From positions 60,915 through 124,914 of the forward strand of contig JASAMV010003044.1 in assembly GCA_030248065.1 (NCBI GenBank): 64,000 bases of DNA, read 5' to 3'. Both the position numbers and the translations under genes were made by a program. A model generated the notes under the pieces. It was not told where the DNA came from. It searched no databases and saw only the letters and a program-made list of their open reading frames with translations. Shown here piece after piece: positions 44,301 through 54,730 of the stretch. Source of the DNA: Rhynchonema sp. JSB1_4. Its lineage: Eukaryota; Nematoda; Chromadorea; Monhysterida; Xyalidae. The stretch's first letter is position 1; the number at the start of each line of letters is the position of its first letter.

Positions 44301-46488
44301 TGGAATGAATTTGATGTGCTCACCTGCACATAAGACAAATTCTCGATTTCTCAAATTCAAGAAAATTTTTTGCATCGCCTTGCATGGTTGGGGCAGATTA
44401 GTCCAGGACTGTAAGCATCTTGGATCTAAAACCCTTTTGTAGGCCCTGATGTTGCAAGGAGACAAAAGACCTACTGCTTCCGCTGGTACGACCTTGTCAG
44501 ACGTACTGTATACATGTATACCGGCCAATAGTCGGTGTGGATGTGTCCCAAAGGTGTGACGGTAACCTTATCTCTGCAGCGAAGCCAACCAAATTTTGCA
44601 GCGGTCGAGATCTGTGGTCCATCCACACGCATGGTATCGGGTCAGATCATCCAAGTGTTCTTCACGATCGGCATGGTGTTGGTGGGTGCTGAGGCGTACT
44701 TCATTCGTGATTGGAAGACACTGCAATTGGTGGCCACTGCACCATCAGCGCTGTTCATTGCTTATTATTGGTTGGTTAAGAGTGGTTTTTTGGCTAAAAT
44801 CTGAATTTCAAGCGTAAATACCGCCAGATTACTGACATGATTGCAGAGGCTTTATTCTTGATTTTGCTTGAGTTCTCCCAAGTGACGTTTGTTCCACGTT
44901 TCTTATCGTGCCCACCGATATCGTGTAGACAACTTTTCACTTATCGATCGATATAGCACAAATAATGTGCTTGATCTGTAGGATTCTACCCGAATCCCCC
45001 CGCTGGCTGTTATCAATGGGTCGCCGTGACGAAGCACTGACCATCATCAGACGTATGGCACAAGTGAATGGAGTGAACGTCACTGAAGAACTGCTGGAAA
45101 CGTTGAAGGTCGGCGTTTTGAATTTATTTGATGACTGGCAGACATCGTGCCTATTAGTAGCGGATGCAGCCACTTCCAAGGCCCAGTTATGTTTCGTTCT
45201 TTCTACACTTTAAATATAAAACTACATAACAAGATATGAAAACGTTTTAGGAAGACGACCAAGAAGTTACCAAGCCGGAGAAACAGCCACTCAACCCCGA
45301 TACTGTGGCTAACGGACACGAGAATGGGTTGCTGGCAAACGGATATCACACTGAGGAGGCAGGGCACCACACTCCGCAGTCCTACTCGTACTTGGACCTA
45401 ATTCGCACACCAAATATGGCCAGGAAAACGATGATCTGTTGTTTTTGTTGGTTCGTTTCCACCATTTTCATGTGCATGTTGTTATGTTTTTCCACACCTC
45501 GAGCTCACATTAACATCAAGCCCTTGATGTTTCACAGGACTACCGTAACATTAATTTATTATGCCATATCACTCAACCCTGCAGCCGTGGCCGGAGAGTT
45601 CTACTTGGCTTTTATTCTCGCCAGCGTTATTGAGGTATATTGTACGGCTTTTTCAGAAAATATGGCAGACCGCGGCAAAATTCTAAGATGAACGCACACG
45701 TTTGTTTATTTTAGGTGCCTGCGATTCTGTTTTTGATCTTGACCCTGAATTACGCGGGACGCAAGTTCCTTCAAGCGTTCGGCTTTCTCCTGTCGGGCAT
45801 CGCATTGATCGTTATAGCGACTCTCCCGGAAGGTTGGTGCAGAAATGTTACACTTTGCGCTAAATGTGTGAAATTTCTGGCTGATCATTAGACCAGCAGT
45901 AACACTTGTCGATGTAATGTATTATTTCGTCAGGCTGGGATGCTGTCAGTCTTCTGTTCGTGAACATCAGCAAATTCGCCGTTGTGGGTGCGTTCTGCAT
46001 CATCTACCTGCACACCAGCGAGATCTTTCCGACGGTCCTTCGGGCGATGGCGCTCGGTCTCACCGTGACGTTCAGTCGAATCGGCGGCATTATCAGTCCG
46101 TTCGCCAGCATGTACATGGTCGGTTGTATTGTGATGTTTCACATTGATCGCACACAAAGCAGGTGTTTCACAATGAACTTTTATAGGACGTGGCCGGTGG
46201 TGAGTACCGTAACATCATTCTGATCACATTCGGCGTGCTCGCGTGCACGGCAGGCTTTCTGACCGTGTTGCTGCCCGAAACTGCATATCGAACGCTGCCT
46301 GAAACATTACATGACGGCGAACAATTTGGAAAGTTGGTGGACATTTGTTTTTGAGTTTGCTCACGTTTTCCTAGTAATTCCAGTGACACAACGCCTCTGC
46401 TTCCAGACCAATTCGCATATTCGAGCGTATTCGTGTTGTCGAACCTCAACATGAGACCAAACTGAAGGAAAAGGGCGCTACGGCATAA
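41317..46488 (+). CDS. SLC22-type organic ion transporter, paralog 2
   Basis: Twelve exons: 41317-41462, 42031-42235, 43719-43822, 44120-44274, 44602-44770, 44982-45108, 45251-45450, 45538-45634, 45715-45832, 45934-46118, 46187-46332 and 46407-46488. They give 1734 nt and 577 residues. Every intron has the same position and phase as in paralog 1, and exons 3, 4, 6, 8, 9 and 10 have the same lengths. It shows WSLVCDRAW, GYLANRFGRKPV, PESPRWLLSMGRR, HTSEIFPTVLRAM and RIGGIISPFASMYM. The loop in exon 7 between the two halves is longer (VANGHENGLLANGYH). Start MKFDDLLTHHLGQFGLYQRV fits the paralog. Intron 2 (1.5 kb) carries a MITE nest. Confidence 0.93.
42442..43570. mobile_element. Inverted-repeat element in intron 2 of the second transporter
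   Basis: GGTCAGTTGGGTGTAAA at 42,442 and its inverse ending at 43,570, with further paired stretches inward (GCTCGGTC and GACCGAAC regions), suggest an older foldback element. The hAT-like MITE 42,507-43,286 is inserted in it. No target duplication could be assigned. Confidence 0.5.
42507..43286. mobile_element. hAT-like MITE, 780 bp
   Basis: Ends CAGGGTTGGATTTAAAA and TTTTTTAACCCAACCCTG have the perfect 8-bp duplication CTACTGTT at 42,499-42,506 and 43,287-43,294. The body is A/T-rich, unlike the G-rich families. It has no transposase. Confidence 0.88.
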
Positions 46489-47015
46489 ATTGTTATGCTA
46501 TGTATGTATCTGAATTGAGGGTGCTTTTTCACACGTTTTTTGTGAAGGTTTTTCTGGGTATTTGTATTTAAGAAACAGTATTACATTTGCAAAAAACCAA
46601 AACCGAATTTCTTACAGATGTTTTAATTGCTCTCTCGAGCGCGAAAATACAAAACTTTCATGGACCTCATGTTCGAAATCGAATTTGGCTTATCGAATTC
46701 TTGGGATGCATGGTTCATTGTTAACCGTTAATATGGTGATGGTTTCGTCCCACCGCAGAGCATTTTTAAACACATCCTTTAGAACCTTTTATACTAGTAA
46801 TTGTTTGGATCAAATTGATTCATGAGATGAGATAAAATCATATAATAGTGTTTTGGATGTTGGATATCAGTGCAGTTTGATCACATGTTCCGAATGGTTG
46901 CCTCAATAATTCCCTGATTAACAACTGTGCGTTCAATTACGATTGTACATGTAAGTCGATGTTTGACTGCATAGTAATACAATTTTACTTGTCGTTCAGT
47001 TTTCGGTTGAGTCTT
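46489..47015. other. Convergent 3' region
   Basis: About 530 bp between the stop of the second transporter (+) and the stop of the Rpn13-like gene (-). It presumably holds both 3' untranslated regions. No gene is seen. Confidence 0.5.
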
Positions 47016-48791
47016 CTAACAATCGTCGTTTGATTTGAGCGTCACATCATCTTCATCGTCTTTGTCATCAGAGGATTTCGATCGTGAGCCTGAGGCCGTA
47101 TTGTCTGGACTGGTCACTTCCGGGGTACGCGCTGTGCTCGGTGGGGACAAATAGCCCTGGCCTGGAATTCATCGCAATTCATTCACTTGTCATAAAGGCA
47201 GTTCATGCAAAATTATTGACTAACTGTCAATCGGTCGTGCCACTGAAGCGCATTCCGTAGTCATGACTGCAAGGGGACGGAACAGTGTAGTTTTCCACAC
47301 GTGGGTGTCAGTCAAACGACCAAGTGTTTCCCAGAGACTCACAACTGTCAATCGGTCGCGCTACCGAGCACATTTCGGTGGTTGCTGCTGTTTCGGTCAT
47401 TGTTTGGCTCGGACACGGCCAGGGCATGCGCATCTGTACCACCGTGTCGGTCGAACCTGATGTTTCACAACTATATTTGTTTTGTTTTTGGTGATCGACA
47501 AATGAGAGTGACTCGCTGATGGGATGCGCGATCGATGCCAAATCAGTGAAAATGGTCGCTGTTGAGTCAACGTGGGTGACACTGAACGTTGGGCTAGCTC
47601 CTGGAATTTTTTGAAATATTTTTTATCATTACAAAAACACTTGTCCAACATCAAAATACCCTCGATCGATTGTGTGTCGTCGTCGGCCGGCGCGAATTTG
47701 TCCTCCTCCAACAACGACGTCGGACTCATCGGTGGATTGGGGTCACTAGACGCAACTGGTATGATCATCAGGGCGGACACTTCTGAAGTATCACAAAAAT
47801 TATCATAACATCATGCCCATCGTCAAGTTAGGGGGCGGCACTCACCATACAATTCATCTTCATCAGCGAGTGTGTCACGTGACCCAGTGATATTGTCGCC
47901 CGACGACACCGAAAAGTCGTCAGCTGAATGGTCGTCCTCCTCTTCCTCATCATCCGCATCCTCGCCCTTGAAACATCAAGGTAAATGATGTTTTTAGAAT
48001 CAAATGTTATGGTTGAAAAAATACTTTTACAGTAAAAAAATAAATAAACAACGAACTGGTGAATTCGTTCGGATAGCGTCCGATATTGGCGCCGGCGGTG
48101 GTGGTGGTGGACGTCTGGCAGGTGCACTTGGATTTAGGGCTTGTGCGTGACTGGCACTTGGTTGTGAGGCTGTATAGCATTGTGAAACATTAGGTTATGG
48201 AGCTGAATACCATGTACAGTACATGTGGGGTTGTATAGGAAAGATTTCGATTAAAACAGAATCTGTAACCGCGTGGCCGTGGCAGCATATCGCGCAGCAA
48301 CGCAAACACCATTCGACGACTTTGGTCGGTGTCGGACGCTGCAAACGTTGTCTCTTCCACTGTATTTATTGTTCGTGTAAAAAATATTTTCCAGAAATTG
48401 TTTTTGTTGTTCAACCACTTACATGTTCGAAAGAATCCCGTGGCCTGTGGGCTAAGCAGTTGATTCAGTCGTGCCACGCGCTTGGTGTCTTGCGTCTTGT
48501 CGCCGTCCTGCAATGGGCATTATTTTAATAAATAAAAATCAAAAGAAAGTTGTGAATGCAATGGAAGAGAATGTATATTCACCTGCATCCAGAAAAACTT
48601 CCAGCTCGACGGTTCACTCTTCCTGTATTTGAACATGTAGACGCGCGCATTGGGGCACTCGGTGACGGGCAGAAATTGGGCTGCACCCGGAATCACCGAC
48701 AACATCTGAAAGGTTGAATGCAAGTTTGGAAAAGTGGTTCCATCTGTGAACCGAAGTGCACCTTTAGTGCGATTGAATTGGCCGACACCAT
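47016..48791 (-). CDS. ADRM1: Rpn13/ADRM1-like proteasomal ubiquitin receptor, N terminus incomplete
   Basis: Eight exons in coding order: 48762-48791, 48583-48705, 48423-48507, 48270-48338, 48057-48169, 47846-47966, 47660-47782 and 47016-47161. They give 810 nt and 269 residues, in phase. Exons 2-3 carry the second half of the PRU domain: CPNARVYMFKYRK, then WKFFWMQDGDKTQDTKRVAR and LNQLL, matching the Rpn13 run CPSGRVYVLKF...FFWMQ. A Pro-rich linker (RRPPPPPPAPIS), an acidic block (GEDADDEEEEDDHSADDF) and the acidic tail DDKDDEDDVTLK follow. The first half of PRU (the FCWKDR region) is absent from the model, so an upstream exon is missed or lost. No DEUBAD helix bundle (Uch37-binding) is seen. 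Exon 1 (MVSANSIALK) is weak. Confidence 0.75.
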
Positions 48792-49080
48792 GACGTATTT
48801 TTAACTAGACACAGCATGTTTGGTTACATGCAGGTTAGTGCCTCTATGGGCATGATAACAGCGTAATCGGGGCATGCGCGGTAGCGCATGTCCCATACGG
48901 TTGTCCGGAGTTAGTGCCGGCAGCAAAATATTTCACTGGCCAGTAATTCCACAACAAAGCACCGATGGCTTCAATATTTAACCACAAGGTGCCTTAGGCC
49001 ACCCTACATCTGCGTTCAAAATTTGACGTTGATCGGTACCGGCGTCGTGGAGTTACGGTACCAAACGCCTCTCAAAAAGT
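48792..49080. other. Region upstream of the Rpn13-like gene
   Basis: I looked here on the minus strand for the missing first half of the PRU domain and did not find it. No other feature is recognised. Confidence 0.4.
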
Positions 49081-49127
49081 GCAAAAACGTTCTTCTTCTT
49101 CTTTCTTTCTTTCTTTCTTTCTTTTCC
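49081..49127 (+). repeat. CTTT microsatellite
   Basis: A CTT/CTTT run directly upstream of the 155-bp satellite array. Confidence 0.8.
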
Positions 49128-49199
49128 GGCAAAATGTTCGTCCAAAACTCAGGGATGCATCGGAGGAGAAATCCGCCGCGGTACCGGGGGTTTTGAAGG

Positions 49200-50460
49200 T
49201 CGAGAAACTCGGTGGTGACATTGGTTTTTGAATTCGGAGCTCTTCGGAGCCAGAACCGGAACTGGAACCGGAACTCAGTATTTAGCCATGCAAATAAGTC
49301 GCACAATACTGGGCTGGTCATAAAGACAGTGCGTGCGGTTTATAGGTTTTCGGGGTCGAGAAATCTAATGGTGACATTGGTTTTTGAATCCGGAGCTCTT
49401 CGGAGCCAGAACCCGAACTGGAACCGGAACTCAGTATTTAGCCATGCAATTAAGTCGCACAATACTGGTTTGATTATAAAGACAGTGCGTGCGGTATATA
49501 GGTTTCCGGGGTCGAGAAATCTAATGGTGACATTGGCTTTTCAATCCGAAGCTCTTCGGAGCCAGAACTGGAACTGGAACTGGAACTCAGTATTTATCAA
49601 GCAAATAAGTCGCACAATACTGGTTTGATTATAAAGACAGTGCGTGCGGTATATAGGTTTTCGGGGTCGAGAAATCTAATGGTGACATTGGCTTTTCAAT
49701 CCGAAGCTCTTCGGAGCCAGAACTGGAACTGGAACCGGAACTCAGTATTTATCAAGCAAATAACTCGCACAATACTGGTTTGATTATAAAGACAGTGCGT
49801 GCGGTATATAGGTTTCCGGGGTCGAGAAATCTAATGGTGACATTGGCTTTTCAATCCGAAGCTCTTCGGAGCCAGAACTGGAACTGGAACCGGAACTCAA
49901 TATTTAGCCATGCAATTAAGTCGCACAATACTGGTTTGATTATAAAGACAGTGCGTGCGGTATATGGGTTTTCGGGGTCGAGAAATCTAATGGTGACATT
50001 GGCTTTTCAATCCGAAGCTCTTCAGAGCCAGAACTGGAACTGGAACCGGAACTCAGTATTTATCAAGCAAATAAGTCTCACAATACTGGTTTGATTATAA
50101 AGACAGTGCGTGCGGTATATAGGTTTCCGGGATCGAGAAATCTAATGGTGACATTGGCTTTTCAATCCGAAGCTCTTCGGAGCCAGAACTGGAGCTGGAA
50201 CCGGAACTCAATATTTAGCCATGCAAATAAGTCGCACAACACTGGCCTGATCATAAAGACAGTGCGTGCGGTATATAGGTTTTCGGGGTCGAGAAATCTA
50301 ATGGTGACATCAGCTTTTGAATCCGGAGCTCTTCGGAAGCAGAACCGGAACTCAGTATTGATCAATGCGCATAAATAGTGTAATAGTGATCTGATCTCCA
50401 ATAATGTGTCAGCTGTTTATGTTTCTGGGGTCGATTAATCCGATCGTGACATCGCTTTTT
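49200..50460 (+). repeat. Tandem satellite, about 155-156 bp unit, eight copies plus a partial
   Basis: The marker GGTGACATT (last copy GGTGACATC) recurs at 49,214, 49,370, 49,526, 49,681, 49,836, 49,992, 50,147 and 50,303, with spacings of 155 or 156. Each unit has CGAAGCTCTTCGGAGCCAG, a GGAACTGGAAC run, TCGCACAATACTGG and AAAGACAGTGCGTGCGG. End units are the most diverged and a degraded ninth follows near 50,446. The 95-138 codon frames across it arise because many units are 156 bp (52 codons); they are not treated as genes. Confidence 0.95.
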
Positions 50461-50640
50461 AGCTCTAACTTGATTGAGGTTTGAAACAGTAACATGAATA
50501 CAGTAAAACCACCACAAGGTGAACCTCTACATAGTGAATGCCTCTGTATAGTGAACGAATTATCAGTGTGATCATACGTATTTTCCGTCCACCGAATGAG
50601 AAAATGCGCTTACTCGATATAAAACAAAAATACAAGAAGA

Positions 50641-51274
50641 AAAATGCCTGCTGTCGCGCGGCAAGAATCAGGATATGGTTCTCGGTATCATGCTGGTCGC
50701 ATATAAAACACCTATACAAGATTGTTTACTCCCCAAAGTAAAAAGATATCAGTGGTTACGCATAGGAGCAAAAGGCGATTAAAAACATCACCGAAACAAA
50801 AGAAAAGCTTATTTGCCAAAAAATGAACAGGATTTAGAAAGAGGCATTGCATTCCTTTCGAAAAGTGAATTAAAAAGCGATACGCCATCAAGGAACCATA
50901 TTGCGGCCAACGGATAATCGTTTTACCCACTCTTTATGCCGTTACTAGTACGAATCGAACCTGTGACAGCTTGCCGTTGTCGCCTCATTGCGCTATCGGC
51001 CGCAATATGGTTCCCTGAAGGCGTATCGCTTTTTAATTCACTTTTCGAAAAGGAATGCAATGCCTCTTTCTAGATCCTGTTCATTTTTTCGCAAATAAGC
51101 TTTTCTTTTGTTTCGGTGATGTTTTTAATCGCCTTTTGCTCCTGTGCGTAACCACTGATATCTTTTTACTTTGAAAACTTGGGAGTAAACAATCTTGTAT
51201 AGGGTGTTTTATATGCGACCAGCATGATACCGAGAACCATATCCTGATTCTTGCCGCGCGACAGCAGGCATTTT
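50641..51274. mobile_element. Foldback element with a tRNA-like loop
   Basis: Arms 50,641-50,908 and 50,998-51,274 are near-identical reverse complements (for example AATGCCTGCTGTCGCGCGGC and its inverse, and ACCATATTGCGGCC against GGCCGCAATATGGT). The 89-base centre, read on the minus strand, has an A-box-like TAGCGCAATGAGG and a B-box-like GGTTCGATTCG at tRNA spacing, but no acceptor-stem pairing. The right arm is followed by A-rich low-complexity sequence. No target duplication was found. Confidence 0.8.
50932..51002 (-). other. tRNA-derived sequence in the foldback loop
   Basis: GGCCGATAGCGCAATGAGGC resembles a 5' tRNA half with its A box, and CAGGTTCGATTCGTA resembles a T arm with its B box. 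The acceptor and T stems do not pair well, so it is a tRNA remnant or an internal pol III promoter rather than a working tRNA. Confidence 0.5.
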
Positions 51275-51388
51275 AAAAAACAGAAAAAAAAAAAAAAAAA
51301 ACAACAAAAAAAAAACAACACAAACACCACCACACACAAAAAACAAACAAAAAAACAAAAACCAAACCCTCTAAAAATCATGTCTCAG

Positions 51389-53440
51389 ATTATAAGACCG
51401 GCACGACAACGACCGTGATACACGTGGCCAGCGACACGAACAGTGATGATCAAAAGTGGTACATTGAAGACAGTAAGTGACAGTGCAACCAGCAGGGTTG
51501 ATTGAGCCGCGTCCTTCACAATGCTGCTTATAGCACTGTCGTCAAATCATGTCGTCACACTTTGACGTCAAATCACATGTATATTTTCGTCCTTATTTGG
51601 GGCTCATGCGTTCGACGACTTTATCTGACGTTTCGCTTCGTTTCATTTTACTTTTCATGGTTGTAACAACCACAAGGCATACATGTATGTATGTGCAAAA
51701 CTTTTCGACGACAAAACTTTTCGCCCACATGCATGCGCGGCTGCGCATCTGCAGCGTTGTGCGTCAGTATAGTGTTTTTCTAAGTATAGCCCAGGTTGGC
51801 GCCCAAACGCAGATGTTGTGAATTGCGCCTGACCTGTCAAGCACAGTGGCGTTTTAAGTTGCTTCGTTCAATTTCTCCAGTTTGCACCGGCATCAATTTC
51901 CCGATGGTCAACGAAAGTCTGGTGACGACCAACTACGGCGGAAAATGCCTGCAACCACGTGAGTCAAACAAACAAAAAAGCAATGTTTTGCACTTCGGAA
52001 GTCAATGCTGTCAACGTCAGAATTTTCCTGTCTCTAGATCTATAAATTTGAAACCACGTCCACCTTGAACGTTTTCTCACCTGAACTCGTGTTGGCATGC
52101 ATCACTACTTTGAACAAATAAAAAGCCAAGTCATACATATATATTGGTACACGATGGTCAAGAATTGAGATACATACGTATGTATACGTTGAGGTCACGG
52201 CTGTTGGACACACACAGGGGCCAAGTGACCATTCCGATTCCGCGATGTTTCAGGCCCAGAAGTTCAGGCCCGACCTTTTCACGCCCAGTTTTTTAGGGCC
52301 GGTCGATTCAGGCCCAGCATATTTGACCCATTTATATAAGGTTAGGCCTAGGCTCCAGCCGGGCTTGAATCGGCCGGGCCTGAACCTGTGCCCCGGCACT
52401 GAACCGTCGTACAATACAAGTGACATGTTGCAGCGTTGGGAACAATTTGACGAATGAAATATATGATTACGATTTCATTGCCGCAGGCTGCAACTACCGA
52501 ACTGAATCGAACACGGCCGGCTGGGGTGTGGACATATCAGAGGTGGTCAACAACGGTGGTCAAGAGGCGTGCATGCAGACGTGCACCGTCGAGCCACAAT
52601 GTCGTGCGTTCACTTGGATTCAGGTATGTGGCGAATTTCTGGCATTTTAATAAGAAAGCAATGTGCCTTGTAGGATACCAGAACCCTCTGTGGGCACTCC
52701 GGCTCTTTCCGAATAGGATTTGAACCCCGGTTATATCCTTCCGCCACCAACCCGAAGCGCTGTTCCGAACGACCAACTGTAAGAATTCCTACCCTTGATC
52801 GCAAAAAGTCAATGCTTCTGGGCCTTCCATGTGTAAGCAGAGTAGCGATGTGGGGGATATTGTATTGCCACCCGATATCAGTATGTTTGTTGATGAATGG
52901 CGTGTTGGTAAATAGTAACAATAATAAATTATTATAGATAAAAGCAAGAGCAAAGTCTCCGTTTCCTACCATAGTTAAATATGCATGCGTGAACGGAACA
53001 GTTCCGATCCAGGTGCGAGTTTTGTTAGCCGATGAAACGGAAAATATAGGGTTGTAAAAATAGTTACGCAAAGTTAAGGATGACGCACTTTCTGATATTC
53101 GAATTCCCTGTGCCCAAAAATCACTGGCACCCAACTTTTGGCCAGTTGAGGCCTGTTTAAATGCATTTCGTGCGTATCATTCTTAATTTATTGCAACTAT
53201 TTTGGACCACTCTACATGCAAGTGCTGTTGAGGTCACAGACAACCCGAAAAACGAGGAACTCATTTCATTGCAACGCAGGCCAATCAAACCTGTCGTCAA
53301 CACTGGCTCGGCCCGTACTCTGCCCTGATCAGTCACCCGTGTTTTGTCAAGATACCGTACACCGGAGCCACCTGGTTTTGGCTGATATAAGCAAGCAACG
53401 AGTGATATCATGTGACTTGGTGATCGGATCGGATATGTGA
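51389..53440 (+). CDS. Second PAN/apple-domain gene, partial
   Basis: Supported exons are 51389-51472 (TGTTTTVIHVASDTNSDDQK), 51881-51958 (CTGINFPMVNESLVTTNYGG) and 52487-52623 (GCNYRTESNTAGWGVDISEV, then ACMQTCTVEPQCRAFTWIQ). They are linked in phases 1, 1 and 0. The third exon is a PAN/apple core with the CMQTC...C spacing. A possible terminal exon 53240-53440 fits the phase and ends in TGA but shows no conserved pattern. No signal-peptide exon is found upstream, where the foldback element and A-rich sequence sit. It is related in layout to the PAN gene at 12.9-14.4 kb. Confidence 0.55.
51529..51636. mobile_element. GTGGTCAA-type hairpin MITE, copy 5 (truncated)
   Basis: The left side GCTTATAGCACTGTCGTCAA and core TTTTCGTCCTTATTTGGGGC, CATGCGTTCGACGACTTT match copy 3. 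The right terminus is lost. It lies in an intron of the second PAN gene. Confidence 0.55.
52240..52400. repeat. CCGGGC/AGGCCC-rich repeat in a PAN-gene intron
   Basis: Alternating TTCAGGCCC, GGGCCGG and GCCGGGC words, similar in composition to the CAGAGATCGGAAACGGGCC group near 55-57 kb. Its boundaries were not resolved. Confidence 0.4.
52640..52800 (-). mobile_element. Candidate tRNA-derived SINE
   Basis: On the minus strand GGGGTTCAAATCC (52,716-52,728) is a near-perfect pol III B box. An A-box-like TTGGTCGTTCGG lies upstream at about 52,772-52,783. The text between resembles a tRNA body. The boundaries and the tail are not defined. It sits in the intron after the PAN core exon. Confidence 0.5.
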
Positions 53441-54284
53441 CTTACCTTGGCCGCTCATGGTTCTTGCACTAATTAATTTTAGAAAATTACTGGAGCCACT
53501 AATTTCGGTCATCCATAAAAGTTATTCATTTTAGGCAGGCGAACATCTTTTCTCGCTTTATCGCTCGATATTATCATGTGCCGAGCTTTTGCATATGTAC
53601 AGTACATAGATGAGTTTTTTTTGTCACAGTATGTAACCTTGAGACGATTGCACTTGTACTTCTGTTCAACTCATCACTCGTGGTGTCCCTTTTTTCAACA
53701 TTGTATCATACATGTACCGACCATTGGATAGCATTATACCGACCATTGGATAGCATGGTCTTCGTATCACCTGTGTTTTATATGCACTTAGAACACATTA
53801 TGTAACAAAAATACCCCTATTTTGTACTTGAGCGCTCATTTTTTATCGTGTTGGGCAGATTTTAGCTGGAATATTTTAAAAATGGGGTCCGAATAAAAAA
53901 TTTTTTTATTGAGCACTGCCCGTTGGTGATCATCCATTCATTTCTTTGCCTCTTTTCAGAAATTCATGAAACTCAGAAATACTCTCACAAAACGCTGCTG
54001 TTACATTCCTATAATAATATTTTGGCTAGATAAGCACCCGGTCTTACACAATAATGCGTCAAAGTTGACCCTTCGTTTAGAAAATCGCGTCTGCTGCACG
54101 AGCCAGCGTGACGCCGAAACATCTGACGTTGAACTTTGACGTTGAGCTTGACGGTGAGCTTGACTTTGTTTTGTGAATTCCACCCAATATCTGCTCTATC
54201 GGCATCAAACAGCTGAGAACATACTTACGTTTATTCCAGTGCTTCATGAAACATCAACAAGGTGGTGCATGCAAGCTAGTATTG
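53441..54284. other. Spacer, no gene seen
   Basis: Short frames only. A local direct repeat (ACCGACCATTGGATAGCAT, about 53,717-53,755) is present. Confidence 0.4.
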
Positions 54285-54510
54285 AAAATTTCTAAATTCG
54301 CTGCCGCACAATAAAACGCGCCGCATAGTTCAAGTTCTAAACCCGAATGCTAATCACGCGCAGTTCTGAAACATCGCGCACGTCTGCCTGGCTGGCTGGC
54401 AAGCTACACGTGTGTCTGCTGCCGGAATGTTTCAAAGGTTGGTTTTCGGGTTTAGAACTTGACATTAACTGTGCGGCGTACTTTATTGTGCGGCAATGAA
54501 TTTGGAAATG
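54285..54510. mobile_element. Inverted-repeat MITE
   Basis: CTGCCGCACAATAAA, AAGTTCTAAACCCGAA and their inverses TTCGGGTTTAGAACTT, TTTATTGTGCGGCA form arms of about 65 bp around a central 110 bases. The target duplication was not resolved. Confidence 0.65.
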
Positions 54511-54589
54511 TACTATATCGTCCTTTTATGTCAGTCAGCCAGAGAACCATATTTCTTTTGTTCCACTTATGGCATTTTTCTTTCTTGGT

Positions 54590-54670
54590 AATACTCATAC
54601 TTTTTAGGGCTTTCCTGATTTTGCGTAAAGGCCTTCGCGCAAGTGTGCAGGTAAAATTGGAATTTTGAAT
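54590..54670 (+). mobile_element. 3' tail of a CR1/Jockey-like retrotransposon copy
   Basis: The sequence TTGCGTAAAGGCC through GTGCAGGTAAAATTGG and TTTTGAATTTG parallels the 3' ends at 1492-1548 and 40,270-40,338. It is a third, strongly truncated copy of the family. Confidence 0.6.
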
Positions 54671-54730
54671 TTGACTTCAAAAAGGTGTGAAAAGTAAACA
54701 GGACAGGGCTGCCGAAGGTTTCCTCCTTCA

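Noticed and set aside
49212..50378. ORFs of 95-138 codons repeating VTLAFQSEALRSQNWNWN-like text
   Set aside because: They come from the 155-156 bp satellite. Units of 156 bp keep frame by chance, frame is lost at every 155-bp step, and no splice sites or start context support coding.
49200..50460. A repeat array that might be read as a CRISPR
   Set aside because: The unit is 155 bp with no repeat/spacer alternation, and the window is animal nuclear DNA.
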